Assembly: GCA_900552705.1 (NCBI GenBank)
Contig: USAX01000001.1
Coordinates: forward strand, 1-60,488
DNA length: 60,488 nt
Source: an uncultured Collinsella sp.
GTDB lineage: Bacteria > Actinomycetota > Coriobacteriia > Coriobacteriales > Coriobacteriaceae
Direction of reading: 5' to 3'
A model generated the notes under the pieces. The model saw only the letters and a list, made by a program, of their open reading frames with translations. It was not told the DNA's origin and ran no database searches. Positions 33,947-41,976 of the stretch are shown in pieces (position 1 is the stretch's first letter; every line of letters begins with the position of its first letter). Made by a program: the position numbers and the translations under genes.

Positions 33947-34880
33947 CAAGATCGCCAACCGCAAGGTTATCTGCGACACGCTGCTCGAGGCCGCCGCAAC
34001 CGATAAAGACATCGTCGTCCTGTGCTCCGACTCCCGCGGCTCCGCGTCGCTCACGCCGTTCTTCGATCAGTATCCCCAGCAGTCCATTGAGGTCGGCATT
34101 GCCGAGCAGGACCTGGTGAGCATCGCTGCCGGCATGGCCTCGTGCGGTAAGAAGGCCTGGGCCGCCTCGCCGGCGTCCTTTGTGACCACGCGTTCGTATG
34201 AGCAATGCAAGGTCGACGTTTCGTACTCCAACACCAACGTCAAGCTCATCGGCATCTCGGGCGGCGTGTCCTATGGCGCCCTGGGTATGAGCCACCATTC
34301 TGCGCAGGATATCGCCGCTATGAGCGCGATTCCCAACATGCGCGTGTATCTGCCGAGTGACCGCTTCCAGACCGCCGAGCTTGTGCGCGCCCTGGTAGCC
34401 GACAACAAGCCGGCCTACATCCGCGTGGGCCGCAACCCGGTCGAGGACGTGTACACCGAGGACGAGTGCCCGTTCCAGATGGACCGCGCCACCTGGGTGC
34501 GTCGCGGCACCGATGTGACGATTGTCGCCACCGGCGAGATGGTCCGCCATGCCGTGGACGCCGCCGACCTGCTGGCCGAGCAGGGCATCTCGGCAACGGT
34601 GCTCGACATGTACTGCGTCAAGCCGCTCGATACCGAGGCCGTGATCGAGGCCGCCGGGGCTACGCGCGCTGTCGTGACCGTCGAGGAGCACAGCCCCTTC
34701 GGCGGCCTGGGTTCCATGGTCGCGCAGGTCGTGGGCGAGCATTGCCCGCGTCCGGTCAAGTGCCTGAGCCTGCCCGACGCGCCGGTCATCACCGGCACGA
34801 GCCCCGAGGTCTTCGCGCACTACGGCCTCACCGGCGAAGGCATTGCCAAGACGGTTGCCGAGTTCCTGCCTGCAGAGTAA
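33939..34880 (+). CDS. Transketolase C-terminal subunit (split transketolase)
   Basis: A 313-residue partner of the preceding gene, with GGAGG-containing overlap before its ATG. The Pyr domain has EVGIAEQDLVSIAAGMAS (the catalytic Glu of ThDP enzymes) and GMSHHSAQDIAAM. The C-terminal domain (about 195-313) has VTIVATGEMVRHAVDAADLL and VTVEEHSPFGGLGSMVAQV. Together the two subunits equal one classical transketolase. Placement between isomerase and FGGY kinase genes indicates a catabolic rather than housekeeping role. Confidence 0.93.
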   Translation: MANKIANRKVICDTLLEAAATDKDIVVLCSDSRGSASLTPFFDQYPQQSIEVGIAEQDLVSIAAGMASCGKKAWAASPASFVTTRSYEQCKVDVSYSNTNVKLIGISGGVSYGALGMSHHSAQDIAAMSAIPNMRVYLPSDRFQTAELVRALVADNKPAYIRVGRNPVEDVYTEDECPFQMDRATWVRRGTDVTIVATGEMVRHAVDAADLLAEQGISATVLDMYCVKPLDTEAVIEAAGATRAVVTVEEHSPFGGLGSMVAQVVGEHCPRPVKCLSLPDAPVITGTSPEVFAHYGLTGEGIAKTVAEFLPAE

Positions 34881-34884
34881 CTGG

Positions 34885-34919
34885 AATGTGACAAAGGGAC
34901 AGTCCCTTTGTCACATTCG
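34885..34919. repeat. REP-like palindrome E (GGGACAGTCCC)
   Basis: A 16-bp perfect inverted repeat around CAG, GAATGTGACAAAGGGA and its complement, starting 4 bp after the transketolase stop and ending just before the kinase ribosome-binding site. It could tune expression within the operon. Confidence 0.7.
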
Positions 34920-34936
34920 TTTTGAAAGGGGTGGCC

Positions 34937-36427
34937 ATGGGCCGCTACATCATCGGAATCGATCAATCCACGCAGGGCACGAAGGCGCTGCTGGTGGACG
35001 AGGGCGGCCATCTGATCCATCGCGCCGACCGCTCGCATCGCCAGATTGTCAACGAGGCCGGCTGGGTGAGCCATGATCCGGCCGAGATTGCCGCCAACGT
35101 GCTGGCCGTGGCGCGTGCCGTGGTGGAGGAGACCGGGGTCGATCCGGCCGACATCGCCGGCATTGGCATCTCTAACCAGCGCGAGACCACCGTTGCCTGG
35201 AACCGTACGACGGGCGAGCCGCTGTGCGACGCCGTGGTGTGGCAGTGCGCCCGTGCCCGCGAGCTGTGCGACGAGCTGGCCGCGCGCGAGGGCGTGGCCG
35301 AGCTGGTGCGTGACACGACGGGCCTGGTGCTCTCGCCCTACTACCCGGCGGGCAAGATGGCCTGGATCCTCGCGAACGTTCCCGCGGCTGCCGAGGCCGC
35401 TGCAGCGGGCGAGCTGTGCCTGGGCACCATCGATGCCTGGGTGGTCTGGACGCTCACGGGCGGCGCGGAGTTCCGCTGCGACTGGTCCAATGCCAGCCGC
35501 ACGCAGCTCTTTGACCTGCGCCGTGGCTGCTGGAGCGAGCCGGTGTGCGAGGCTTTTGGTGTCGATCCTGCCTGCCTGCCGCAGGTGACCGATTCCGATG
35601 GCCTGTTCGGCACAACGGACCTGGGCGGCTTTTTGCCGGCACTCGTGCCGGTGCACGGCGTGCTGGGCGACAGCCATGCGGCCTTGTTTGCCCAGGGCTG
35701 CCATAGCCGCGGCATGGCCAAGGCGACCTATGGTACCGGCAGCTCGGTCATGATGAACGTTGGCGACGAGTTCGTTGCCAGCTCACACGGGCTTTCGAGC
35801 TCGCTTGCGTGGCGTATGGACGGCGTGACCGAGTACGTGCTCGAGGGCAACGTGAGCTACGCCGGCGCCGTCAAGACATGGCTACGCGACGACCTGGAGC
35901 TCATCAACAATCCCGAGGAAGTCACCGACCTGTGCTACGCCGCCAATCCGGCGAGCCGCGTCTACTTTGTGCCGGCGTTCACTGGCCTGGGCGCGCCGCA
36001 CTGGGCGAGCGATGCCGAGGGCTGCGTCTTTGGCATGACACGCACCACGGGCCGTGCGGAGTTCGTGAAGGCTGCCGATGAGTCGATCGCCTATCAGATC
36101 TTCGACGTCATCGATGCGATGGTCGAGGATTCGGGCGCGGCGCTGGCCGAGCTTCGTGTTGATGGCGGTCCCACGCGCGATGCGTACCTGATGCAGTTTG
36201 AGAGCGACTTGGTCGGCTCGCCCATCCGCATTGCGAGCAACGACGAGATGAGCGGTCTGGGCGCGGCCTGGGCCTGCGGCATTGCGCTGGGCATGTACAC
36301 GCGCGACGTCGTTGACGTCTACGGCGCCCGCGGCATCGTGGAGCCTGCCATGTCTGCCGACGAACGAGTCAAAAAGATCGCCGGCTGGCGCCATGCCGTC
36401 AAATCAACAATTGCATACACTGCCTAG
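34937..36427 (+). CDS. FGGY-family carbohydrate kinase (glycerol kinase-like)
   Basis: About 496 residues from the ATG at 34937, behind GAAAGGGGTGG. FGGY hallmarks: IIGIDQSTQGTKALLVDEGG (phosphate 1), GISNQRETTVAWNRTTGEPL and VVWQCAR (typical of glycerol kinase), GDSHAALFAQGC, ATYGTGSSVMMNVG and a C-terminal ELRVDGGPTRDAYLMQFESD. Glycerol kinase is the closest named relative, but the operon context (isomerase, split transketolase) suggests the substrate is the ketose produced by the isomerase. It is the last gene, followed by a terminator. Confidence 0.85.
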   Translation: MGRYIIGIDQSTQGTKALLVDEGGHLIHRADRSHRQIVNEAGWVSHDPAEIAANVLAVARAVVEETGVDPADIAGIGISNQRETTVAWNRTTGEPLCDAVVWQCARARELCDELAAREGVAELVRDTTGLVLSPYYPAGKMAWILANVPAAAEAAAAGELCLGTIDAWVVWTLTGGAEFRCDWSNASRTQLFDLRRGCWSEPVCEAFGVDPACLPQVTDSDGLFGTTDLGGFLPALVPVHGVLGDSHAALFAQGCHSRGMAKATYGTGSSVMMNVGDEFVASSHGLSSSLAWRMDGVTEYVLEGNVSYAGAVKTWLRDDLELINNPEEVTDLCYAANPASRVYFVPAFTGLGAPHWASDAEGCVFGMTRTTGRAEFVKAADESIAYQIFDVIDAMVEDSGAALAELRVDGGPTRDAYLMQFESDLVGSPIRIASNDEMSGLGAAWACGIALGMYTRDVVDVYGARGIVEPAMSADERVKKIAGWRHAVKSTIAYTA

Positions 36428-36477
36428 GCGGCTGCGCGGCACCCAAGGATTTTTCTGGGGATTAAAAACTCATTGAT

Positions 36478-36515
36478 CCCCGTCCCGGGCAGCTCATTTG
36501 GGACGGGGCTTTTTT
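36478..36515 (+). terminator. Terminator of the sugar operon with an alternative pairing partner
   Basis: CCCCGTCCC (36478-36486) pairs with GGGACGGGG (36500-36508), followed by CTTTTTT. The downstream arm and its neighbours (36496-36510) are also perfectly complementary to 36556-36570 in front of luxS. Confidence 0.8.
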
Positions 36516-36591
36516 GACTGGTATGATTGGTGCGATCATTCGAACCAGCTAAAAGAGCCCCGTCCCAAATTGACTACCGAGAGGATCTGCC

Positions 36592-37080
36592 ATGGAGCGT
36601 ATCGCGAGTTTTTCCGTTGACCATCTGCTGCTTGAGCCCGGCGTGTATGTGAGCCGTATCGACCGCGATCCGGCGACCGGCGCCGCCGTCACCACGTTTG
36701 ACCTGCGCCTGACCACGCCCAACAAAGAGCCGGTCATGAACACGGCCGAGTGCCACACCATCGAGCACCTGGGCGCGACGTTCCTGCGCAATCATGCCGA
36801 GTGGTCGAGCCGTATCGTCTACTTTGGGCCCATGGGCTGTCGCACGGGCTTTTACCTGGTTGTTTTTGGTGAGCTGACGAGCGAGGAAATCTTGCCGCTC
36901 GTGCGCGAGCTGTTCGAGTTTGTCGCGGGCTTTGAGGGCGATGTCCCCGGCGCCGCTCCCGAGGAGTGCGGTAACTATCTGGACCAGAACCTCCCCATGG
37001 CAAACTGGCTCGCGCGCCGCTATCTCGACCGTGACCTGGCCGATATCGACGAGAAGCGCCTGCACTACCAGCAGGCGTAA
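36592..37080 (+). CDS. luxS: S-ribosylhomocysteine lyase LuxS (AI-2 synthase)
   Basis: A 162-residue enzyme that cleaves S-ribosylhomocysteine to homocysteine and DPD, the precursor of autoinducer-2, in the activated methyl cycle. Metal ligands H55 and H59 lie in ECHTIEHLGATFLRN with the general base E58, and the third ligand C126 in EECGNYLDQNL. Catalytic C83 lies in FGPMGCRTGFYL. Length and spacing are those of Bacillus LuxS. GAGAGGA precedes the ATG. It is a single-gene unit with its own terminator. Confidence 0.97.
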   Translation: MERIASFSVDHLLLEPGVYVSRIDRDPATGAAVTTFDLRLTTPNKEPVMNTAECHTIEHLGATFLRNHAEWSSRIVYFGPMGCRTGFYLVVFGELTSEEILPLVRELFEFVAGFEGDVPGAAPEECGNYLDQNLPMANWLARRYLDRDLADIDEKRLHYQQA

Positions 37081-37109
37081 GGGCTTTATCGTCCAATACG
37101 CGCGCATTG

Positions 37110-37141
37110 GGCGCCTTCGCTTATGCGGGGGCGCCTTTTTG
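37110..37141 (+). terminator. luxS terminator
   Basis: GGCGCC at 37110-37115 pairs with GGCGCC at 37130-37135 (extended inwards by CGC/GCG) and is followed by TTTTTG. Confidence 0.75.
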
Positions 37142-37224
37142 TTGAGTGGCCGGGATGAGCGTTCAAAATCGCTCATGTTTGTTCTAGAATGTTTGTATAG
37201 TCACATTTATGAACAGGAGTGAAC

Positions 37225-37869
37225 ATGCATATCTACTCTGTCAACGATCCCGAGTTCAAATCCTATGGCAACGTTTGGGATAACGTTCCGTCCGAGCTCA
37301 CGTCGCCCGTGCTCGAGGCGCTCTCTGCCACGCCCATCCCCGAGGGCAGCAAGTACGTAGCAAGCGCGCCGGAGCTCGAGGGCGTCAAGGATGCCGACAA
37401 ATTGGGCTTTCTCATGTTTGGCGGTCGTCCCTTCCAGCTCGGCTGGTGCAACGGCCACAACACGCAGCTCAACTGCCTGGAGTATCATCGCGCCAGCGAG
37501 TTTAACCTGGGCGCCCGCGACTTTATCCTGCTCGTGGCGCATCGCTGGGAGATCGAGGACGGCAAGCTCGACACCGCGTGCGTCAAGGCGTTCCGCGTGC
37601 CGGCGGGTACGGTCGTCGAAGTCTTCAACACCACGCTCCACTACACGCCGTGCATGGTCGACGATGGCGGCTTCCAGGTGATGGTTGCGCTGCCCGCCGG
37701 CACCAATGGTCCGCGCCCCGAGGCTGCAGCCGACATGCCTGCCGCCGGTGACAGCTACTGCTACTGGAAGGCCGACAAGTGGGTCCTCTGCCACGCCGAC
37801 AGCCCCAAGGCAGCCGAAGGCGGCTACGTGGGCCTCGTCGGCAAGAACCTCGACATCGCCGTGGACTAG
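37225..37869 (+). CDS. DUF4867-family protein
   Basis: A 214-residue cytosolic protein of the uncharacterised DUF4867 family, often found near sugar-catabolic genes. Recognisable segments are YSVNDPEFKSYGNV, MFGGRPFQLGWCNGHN and a cupin-like core (VPAGTVVEVFNTTLHYTPC) suggesting a beta-barrel sugar-binding or isomerase-like fold. AGGAG precedes the ATG (37225), which is preferred over the upstream in-frame GTG. The last 19 codons plus stop are duplicated 1.3 kb downstream at 39151-39210. Confidence 0.82.
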   Translation: MHIYSVNDPEFKSYGNVWDNVPSELTSPVLEALSATPIPEGSKYVASAPELEGVKDADKLGFLMFGGRPFQLGWCNGHNTQLNCLEYHRASEFNLGARDFILLVAHRWEIEDGKLDTACVKAFRVPAGTVVEVFNTTLHYTPCMVDDGGFQVMVALPAGTNGPRPEAAADMPAAGDSYCYWKADKWVLCHADSPKAAEGGYVGLVGKNLDIAVD

Positions 37870-37878
37870 AATCTTCCG

Positions 37879-37933
37879 TCTCGATCTGTAACATCTAGCG
37901 GGCTAAATCGCCTCTTCCTGTTACAGATTGAGA
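37879..37933. repeat. 14-bp inverted repeat after DUF4867
   Basis: TCTCGATCTGTAAC (37879-37892) pairs with GTTACAGATTGAGA (37920-37933) apart from one position. It may terminate transcription of the DUF4867 gene. A degenerate REP-like copy (37951-37979, ACCTCAAAGGTACCTGCCCC) follows. Confidence 0.5.
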
Positions 37934-37985
37934 TAAACCGGGCCCAATCCACCTCAAAGGTACCTGCCCCCATTGTGGCGGCTGC

Positions 37986-39092
37986 CTAGAGCTGGCTGCG
38001 CAAGTAGTCAGCCATATATGGAACAGCGAAGCGCACGTAACCGCGGCGCGCCTGTTCGATTACGCCGGCGTCGATGAGGCGCCGGCGATACTTTTGCGCG
38101 TAGTCGGGCGTGACTGACATGCGCTCGGCCACATCGGAAATGCGCGACGTGCCGTCTTCGTCGTCGGTCATTGCGGCGAGAAACGCAACATCTTGGTCCG
38201 AGAGCGCGGCGAGCGTCGTTTCGCACACATCGTTTTCGAAATCGGCCTTTGACGCTTCGATTGCTCCGTCAACTTGCTTTGGCGTTACGTGTTCTCCTGC
38301 CTGGCAACGATTGGCGATGTTGTAGCCGATGAGCTGCAGCATGTAGGGCGAGCCCTGAGTTGCGCGAGCGGCGCAGAGGCGAAGGTCGCTTGGGATATCA
38401 AGGCCGAGTTCTTCGAAAGCTCGCTGATAGCAGGCATCCACATCTCCGACTGAAAGCGGTTCAAGCGTGACCTTGCGTGCGCGGTTGAGAAATGTCAGTA
38501 CGCGATCGTTGAGTGTCGCGGAGACTGCTCCCGGGAGCCCTGCCATAACAAGCGCGACGTTGAGTCCCTCGCCGACGAGCTCTTGATAGGCGGTGACGAG
38601 TTGTCTGATTTCGGCTGAATTGGCCTGGAGCTCATCGATGAGGATGAGGATGCCATGTCCTTGCTCGGTCAGTTTGCGCGCCAGCTGCGTGAGCTTGAAC
38701 TGGAAGCTTTTGGTTTCCTGCACATCGCGCGTGAACTCAAGGCCGGCTGAGAAGCCGAAGACGCTCAGGCTGCCACTCGTGAGTTTAGGAAGATGGCGTT
38801 TGTTAGCATAGGGCTCGCCTGCCTCTTGGATTTTTTCAACAATACGCTCGAGCATGTCCTCGGAGGCTACGGTGGGTGTGGCAACAACGAAGCCGAGCTT
38901 GCGGGCGCGATCGGCAAGTTCCCACAGGAGAACCGTTTTGCCGCTGCCTCGCTGGCCAAGCATGAGCATGGCACGGTCTCGATTGCCCGGCTCCTGCTCA
39001 AGGCCGGAGATGAATGTCGAAATCACGCTCCCACGCCCCACCAGATAGGACGGGCGATTTCCAAATGAGGGGGAGAAGATGGTTTCTGTCAT
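37986..39092 (-). CDS. AAA+/STAND-type ATPase (Orc1/Cdc6-like) with C-terminal winged helix
   Basis: A 368-residue protein. The P-loop is MLGQRGSGKTVLLWELAD (Walker A about 45-53). Walker B is GILILIDELQAN, followed by a sensor segment NVALVMAGLPGAVS. A helical lid (about 235-275; FEELGLDIPSDLRLCAARATQ) precedes a winged-helix-like region (300-365; LSDQDVAFLAAMTDDEDG, TSRISDVAERMSVTPDYAQK). The fold resembles archaeal-ATPase/Cdc6-like proteins common on mobile or accessory DNA; the role is unknown. It runs opposite to its neighbours and is flanked by a duplicated DUF4867 3' end, indicating insertion. The 5' leader is extraordinarily purine-rich. Confidence 0.8.
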   Translation of the reverse strand: MTETIFSPSFGNRPSYLVGRGSVISTFISGLEQEPGNRDRAMLMLGQRGSGKTVLLWELADRARKLGFVVATPTVASEDMLERIVEKIQEAGEPYANKRHLPKLTSGSLSVFGFSAGLEFTRDVQETKSFQFKLTQLARKLTEQGHGILILIDELQANSAEIRQLVTAYQELVGEGLNVALVMAGLPGAVSATLNDRVLTFLNRARKVTLEPLSVGDVDACYQRAFEELGLDIPSDLRLCAARATQGSPYMLQLIGYNIANRCQAGEHVTPKQVDGAIEASKADFENDVCETTLAALSDQDVAFLAAMTDDEDGTSRISDVAERMSVTPDYAQKYRRRLIDAGVIEQARRGYVRFAVPYMADYLRSQL

Positions 39093-39149
39093 AAGTCTCC
39101 TTTCCTTTTTTTCTATTTTTTCCTTTTTTTCCTATTCGGTCAAATGACC
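39093..39149 (-). promoter_or_regulatory. Purine-tract leader and palindromic operator of the AAA ATPase gene
   Basis: Read on the minus strand, the 50 bases before the start are almost pure purine, with repeated AGGAAAAAA units and the SD AGGAGAC. At the distal end lies the near-palindrome GGTCAAATGACC (39138-39149), adjacent to the duplication junction. Confidence 0.5.
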
Positions 39150-39150
39150 T

Positions 39151-39210
39151 GCTGCCGAGGGCGGCTACGTAGGCCTCACGGGCAAGAACCTCGACATCAC
39201 CGTGGACTAG
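39151..39210 (+). pseudogene. Duplicated 3' end of the DUF4867 gene
   Basis: Twenty codons reading AAEGGYVGLTGKNLDITVD plus stop match the terminal codons of the DUF4867 gene at 37225-37869 with two amino-acid changes. No start or upstream part is present. It marks the far edge of the inserted ATPase segment. Confidence 0.85.
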
Positions 39211-39227
39211 GGTCCTTGTCTCAAACC

Positions 39228-39256
39228 ACCACAAAGGTGCCTGTCCCCTTTGTGGT
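39228..39256. repeat. REP-like palindrome G
   Basis: ACCACAAAGG (39228-39237) and CCTTTGTGGT (39247-39256) flank TGCCTGTCC, a GGGACAG-type core. It is homologous to the degenerate copy at 37951-37979, so both the gene end and the repeat were duplicated. Confidence 0.65.
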
Positions 39257-39289
39257 GCGCCTTTGGTTGCCTTTGCCTGGGGGGGTCAA

Positions 39290-39480
39290 GGGATGAACGG
39301 TAGAAAAACAGGGGCGAACGGTAACTTCTATATAATCACTTTAATAACCCAGCAAAACCTCTATACTGGCAGCTGCACCGCGTTACTCCTCGGGAGGCGC
39401 CACGAGCACATGTCATAGCAACCGCCGACTCGAGAGCCGGTGTCGCGAGATGTCCAAGTGGAGCCCAGGGGAGTTTTTTC
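39290..39480 (+). promoter_or_regulatory. Promoter and leader of the antiterminator/PTS operon
   Basis: GAACGGTA occurs twice, 21-22 bp apart, just before TATATAATC, a -10 match near 39330. The 140-nt leader contains CAGCAAAACCTC, reminiscent of the 3' half of a BglG/LicT ribonucleic antiterminator, and ends in a TTTTTT run directly before the start codon. The RAT assignment is tentative because its 5' half is not convincing. Confidence 0.4.
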
Positions 39481-40329
39481 ATGCTGATAACCAAGGCAAT
39501 AAACAACAACGTTGTCCTTGCGGAGGACGATGCCGGGCGCGAGCTCGTGTTGTTTGGCAAGGGCCTTGGCTTTCGCGGCGCCCCTTCCTATATTGAGGAC
39601 GAAAGCGCCATCCAGCGGAGCTTCCGCGATATCAGCCCTGAGATGTACGATGCTGTCGCATCGCTTTCGGACGATGTCATCATTATCGCGTCGGGTATCG
39701 TGGATATCGCACGCAACGAGCTCAACTGCACGCTCAATCCCAATCTAGTCTTTACGCTCGCCGACCACCTTCAGTTTGCCATCGACCGCGCCCGCAAGGG
39801 TGCTTCGATCAAGAACCCGCTCTACGAGGAAGTCCGCCTCGTCTATCCGCGCGAGGCCGAGGTCGGTCGCCGCGGCGTCAAGCTCGTTATGGCTGTGGCC
39901 GAGGACGTTGATTTTCCTGAGACCGAGGCCGCTTCGATTGCGCTGCATATCGTCAACGCCGAGATGGTCGATGACGAGAACGCGGGCGCAAAGGGCAACA
40001 TGGACTTGGTCGTAAAGAGTACCGAGGTCATCGATGCGGTCACCGGGATTATCGAGCGTACGCTTGGCGAGACCATCGACCGCTACTCATATAGCTATGC
40101 GCGCTTTGTGACCCATATGCGCTTTCTTATCAGTCGCCTTATCAAGGGTGAGGACGAGGAGACGCGCAATAGTGATCTTTTCAAACGAGCGACCAGCGAG
40201 TTTTCAGACGCGTACGCCTGTGCACGCGCAATCGACGAATACATGAGGGCAACCTGCGGCTGGCACTGCACGGACGAAGAGCTGCTCTATCTGATGATGC
40301 ATATCAACCGGCTCTGCCCGGGACATTGA
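39481..40329 (+). CDS. BglG/LicT-family transcriptional antiterminator
   Basis: A 282-residue protein. The N-terminal CAT RNA-binding domain (1-57) reads ITKAINNNVVLAEDDAGREL and VLFGKGLGF. Two PRD domains follow (about 65-170 and 175-282) with phosphorylatable His residues in LADHLQFAIDRARKG and HIVNAEM (PRD1), and FVTHMRFLISRL and LMMHINRL (PRD2). PTS components phosphorylate it according to sugar supply. When active it binds a leader RNA and prevents termination. It should control the following PTS and glycosidase genes and probably its own leader. Confidence 0.93.
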   Translation: MLITKAINNNVVLAEDDAGRELVLFGKGLGFRGAPSYIEDESAIQRSFRDISPEMYDAVASLSDDVIIIASGIVDIARNELNCTLNPNLVFTLADHLQFAIDRARKGASIKNPLYEEVRLVYPREAEVGRRGVKLVMAVAEDVDFPETEAASIALHIVNAEMVDDENAGAKGNMDLVVKSTEVIDAVTGIIERTLGETIDRYSYSYARFVTHMRFLISRLIKGEDEETRNSDLFKRATSEFSDAYACARAIDEYMRATCGWHCTDEELLYLMMHINRLCPGH

Positions 40330-40334
40330 TACGG

Positions 40335-40372
40335 CGGCCGGGCACCCGTCTAACTGCCCAACTGGCCGGCTT
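40335..40372 (+). terminator. Possible conditional terminator between antiterminator and PTS genes
   Basis: GGCCGGGCA and TGCCC...TGGCCGG can form a two-part stem followed by CTTT. Its position suits regulated termination by the upstream antiterminator, but no clear RAT partner was found. Confidence 0.35.
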
Positions 40373-40474
40373 TGCGTCGGCAGACATCGCGGCATCGCCG
40401 CGCAACCTGCTGTTAAGCTCCAAGGCGCCGGGGCTGCAGATATCTTTGTAACGAGTGAAACAAGGAGGTTTCAC

Positions 40475-41836
40475 ATGGCACGCGATTACGAGGCTCTCGC
40501 CCGTACCATCGTTGAACTCGTCGGTGGCGAGGACAACGTCAAGTCCGTCACCCACTGCATTACCCGTTTGCGCTTTACCCTCAACGACGAGAAGAAGGCC
40601 CAGACCGAGAAGCTCAACCAGACCGAGGGCGTTATCTCCGTTCTAGTGGCCGCCGGTCAGTACCAGATTGTTATCGGCAATCACGTTACCGACGTGTATG
40701 ACGCCCTGCCCAAGGTTTCCAACATCCAGCTTGGCGGCGAGGTCGAGGACGAGGCCGGTGGCAGCATCGTCAACCGCGCCATCCAGCTCATCAGCGGCAT
40801 CTTTATGCCGATGCTTCCCGCCATGTCCGCCGCCGGCCTTCTCAAGGCCTTTGTGATCATGGCCAACTCCTTTGGTTGGCTCGCGGCCGAGTCCACCACC
40901 TACCAGCTGCTTTACGCCATCGGCGACGGCGTGTTCTACTTCATGCCGGTCTTCCTTGCCCGCACTGCGGCCAAGAAGTTCAAGTGCAACGACTGGACGG
41001 CCATGGCCATCGCCGTTGCGCTGTGCTACCCCACGCTCTCCACGCTCTTTAGCGCCGGCGACCCGGTTGACCTCTTTGGCATCCCGGTAACGCTCATCAG
41101 CTACACGAGCTCGGTTATCCCCATCATCTTTGCCGTGTACGTACAGTCCTGGATCGAGAAGGGCCTCAATAAGGTCGTCCCCGATATCCTCAAGGGCTTG
41201 ATCGTTCCCGTCGTGACCCTCGTCGTGGCCACTGCGCTCACCCTCTACATCATCGGCCCCGTCACCGACTTCATCGGTGGTCTCATCGCTAACGGCCTGG
41301 TTTCCCTGCTTGAGGTTGCCCCGCTGCCCGCAGGCTTCCTCATCGGTCTGCTTTGGCCCTGCCTCATCATCTTTGGTATGCACTGGGCCTTTATCCCCAT
41401 CATCCAGATGAACATCGGTATGCTCGGCTATGACGTCATCCTGCCCATTACCGTCGGCACCAACTTTGCCATGGGTTTCGCGGTCCTTGCCATCTTCCTC
41501 AAGACCAAGAACACCGAGCTCAAGGAGCTCGCCGGCGCTGCCGCCATCTCTGCGCTCCTCGCCGGCATCACCGAGCCCGCCATCTACGGCGCCGTCCTCA
41601 AGTACAAGCGCCCGTTTGTGATCGCAATCGTCTCTTGCGGCATCTGCGGTGCCATCGCTGCCACTTTTGGCCTGCACCAGCCCGCGCTCATGACCACCTC
41701 GCTCATCACCATCCCGGCCATCATCGGCTCGGTGGGTATGGAGGACGTCATCGCGCTCGCCGTCGCCTCCGTCCTCACCTTTGTGGGCACGCTGACCTTC
41801 GGCTTCAACGACGACATGATCCTCGAGAACAACTAG
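40475..41836 (+). CDS. PTS beta-glucoside-type transporter subunit IIBC
   Basis: A 453-residue membrane protein importing and phosphorylating a beta-glucoside. The IIB domain (1-80) has the phospho-cysteine in SVTHCITRLRFTL. The IIC domain (about 105-450) has the family's helices (IQLISGIFMPMLPAMSAAGL, IPLEGFG-equivalent ITEPAIYGAVLKYKRP near the C-terminus). The IIA domain present in E. coli BglF is absent, so IIA must come from another gene. ACAAGGAGG before the ATG is a strong SD. The downstream GH1 enzyme would hydrolyse the imported 6-phosphate product. Confidence 0.93.
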   Translation: MARDYEALARTIVELVGGEDNVKSVTHCITRLRFTLNDEKKAQTEKLNQTEGVISVLVAAGQYQIVIGNHVTDVYDALPKVSNIQLGGEVEDEAGGSIVNRAIQLISGIFMPMLPAMSAAGLLKAFVIMANSFGWLAAESTTYQLLYAIGDGVFYFMPVFLARTAAKKFKCNDWTAMAIAVALCYPTLSTLFSAGDPVDLFGIPVTLISYTSSVIPIIFAVYVQSWIEKGLNKVVPDILKGLIVPVVTLVVATALTLYIIGPVTDFIGGLIANGLVSLLEVAPLPAGFLIGLLWPCLIIFGMHWAFIPIIQMNIGMLGYDVILPITVGTNFAMGFAVLAIFLKTKNTELKELAGAAAISALLAGITEPAIYGAVLKYKRPFVIAIVSCGICGAIAATFGLHQPALMTTSLITIPAIIGSVGMEDVIALAVASVLTFVGTLTFGFNDDMILENN

Positions 41837-41846
41837 TTCTGGGAAA

Positions 41847-41953
41847 CCGGCGTCTTTGGACGCCGGCGCACGGGGCGCGGCGCCAGATGCGCCCCGTGCG
41901 CCCTTATGGGAGGGCGCTGACCCCTACACGAATCCGGCGTCCTCCCATAAGGG
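41847..41953 (+). promoter_or_regulatory. Three consecutive hairpins between PTS and GH3 genes
   Basis: Hairpin 1: CCGGCGTC-TTTG-GACGCCGG (41847-41866). Hairpin 2: a 13-bp stem, 41866-41878 with 41889-41901. Hairpin 3: CCCTTATGGGAGG (41901-41913) with 41941-41953. None has a U-tract. They probably act in mRNA processing, stability or partial termination inside the operon. Confidence 0.55.
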
Positions 41954-41976
41954 CACACAACAGAAACGAGGTAGCC

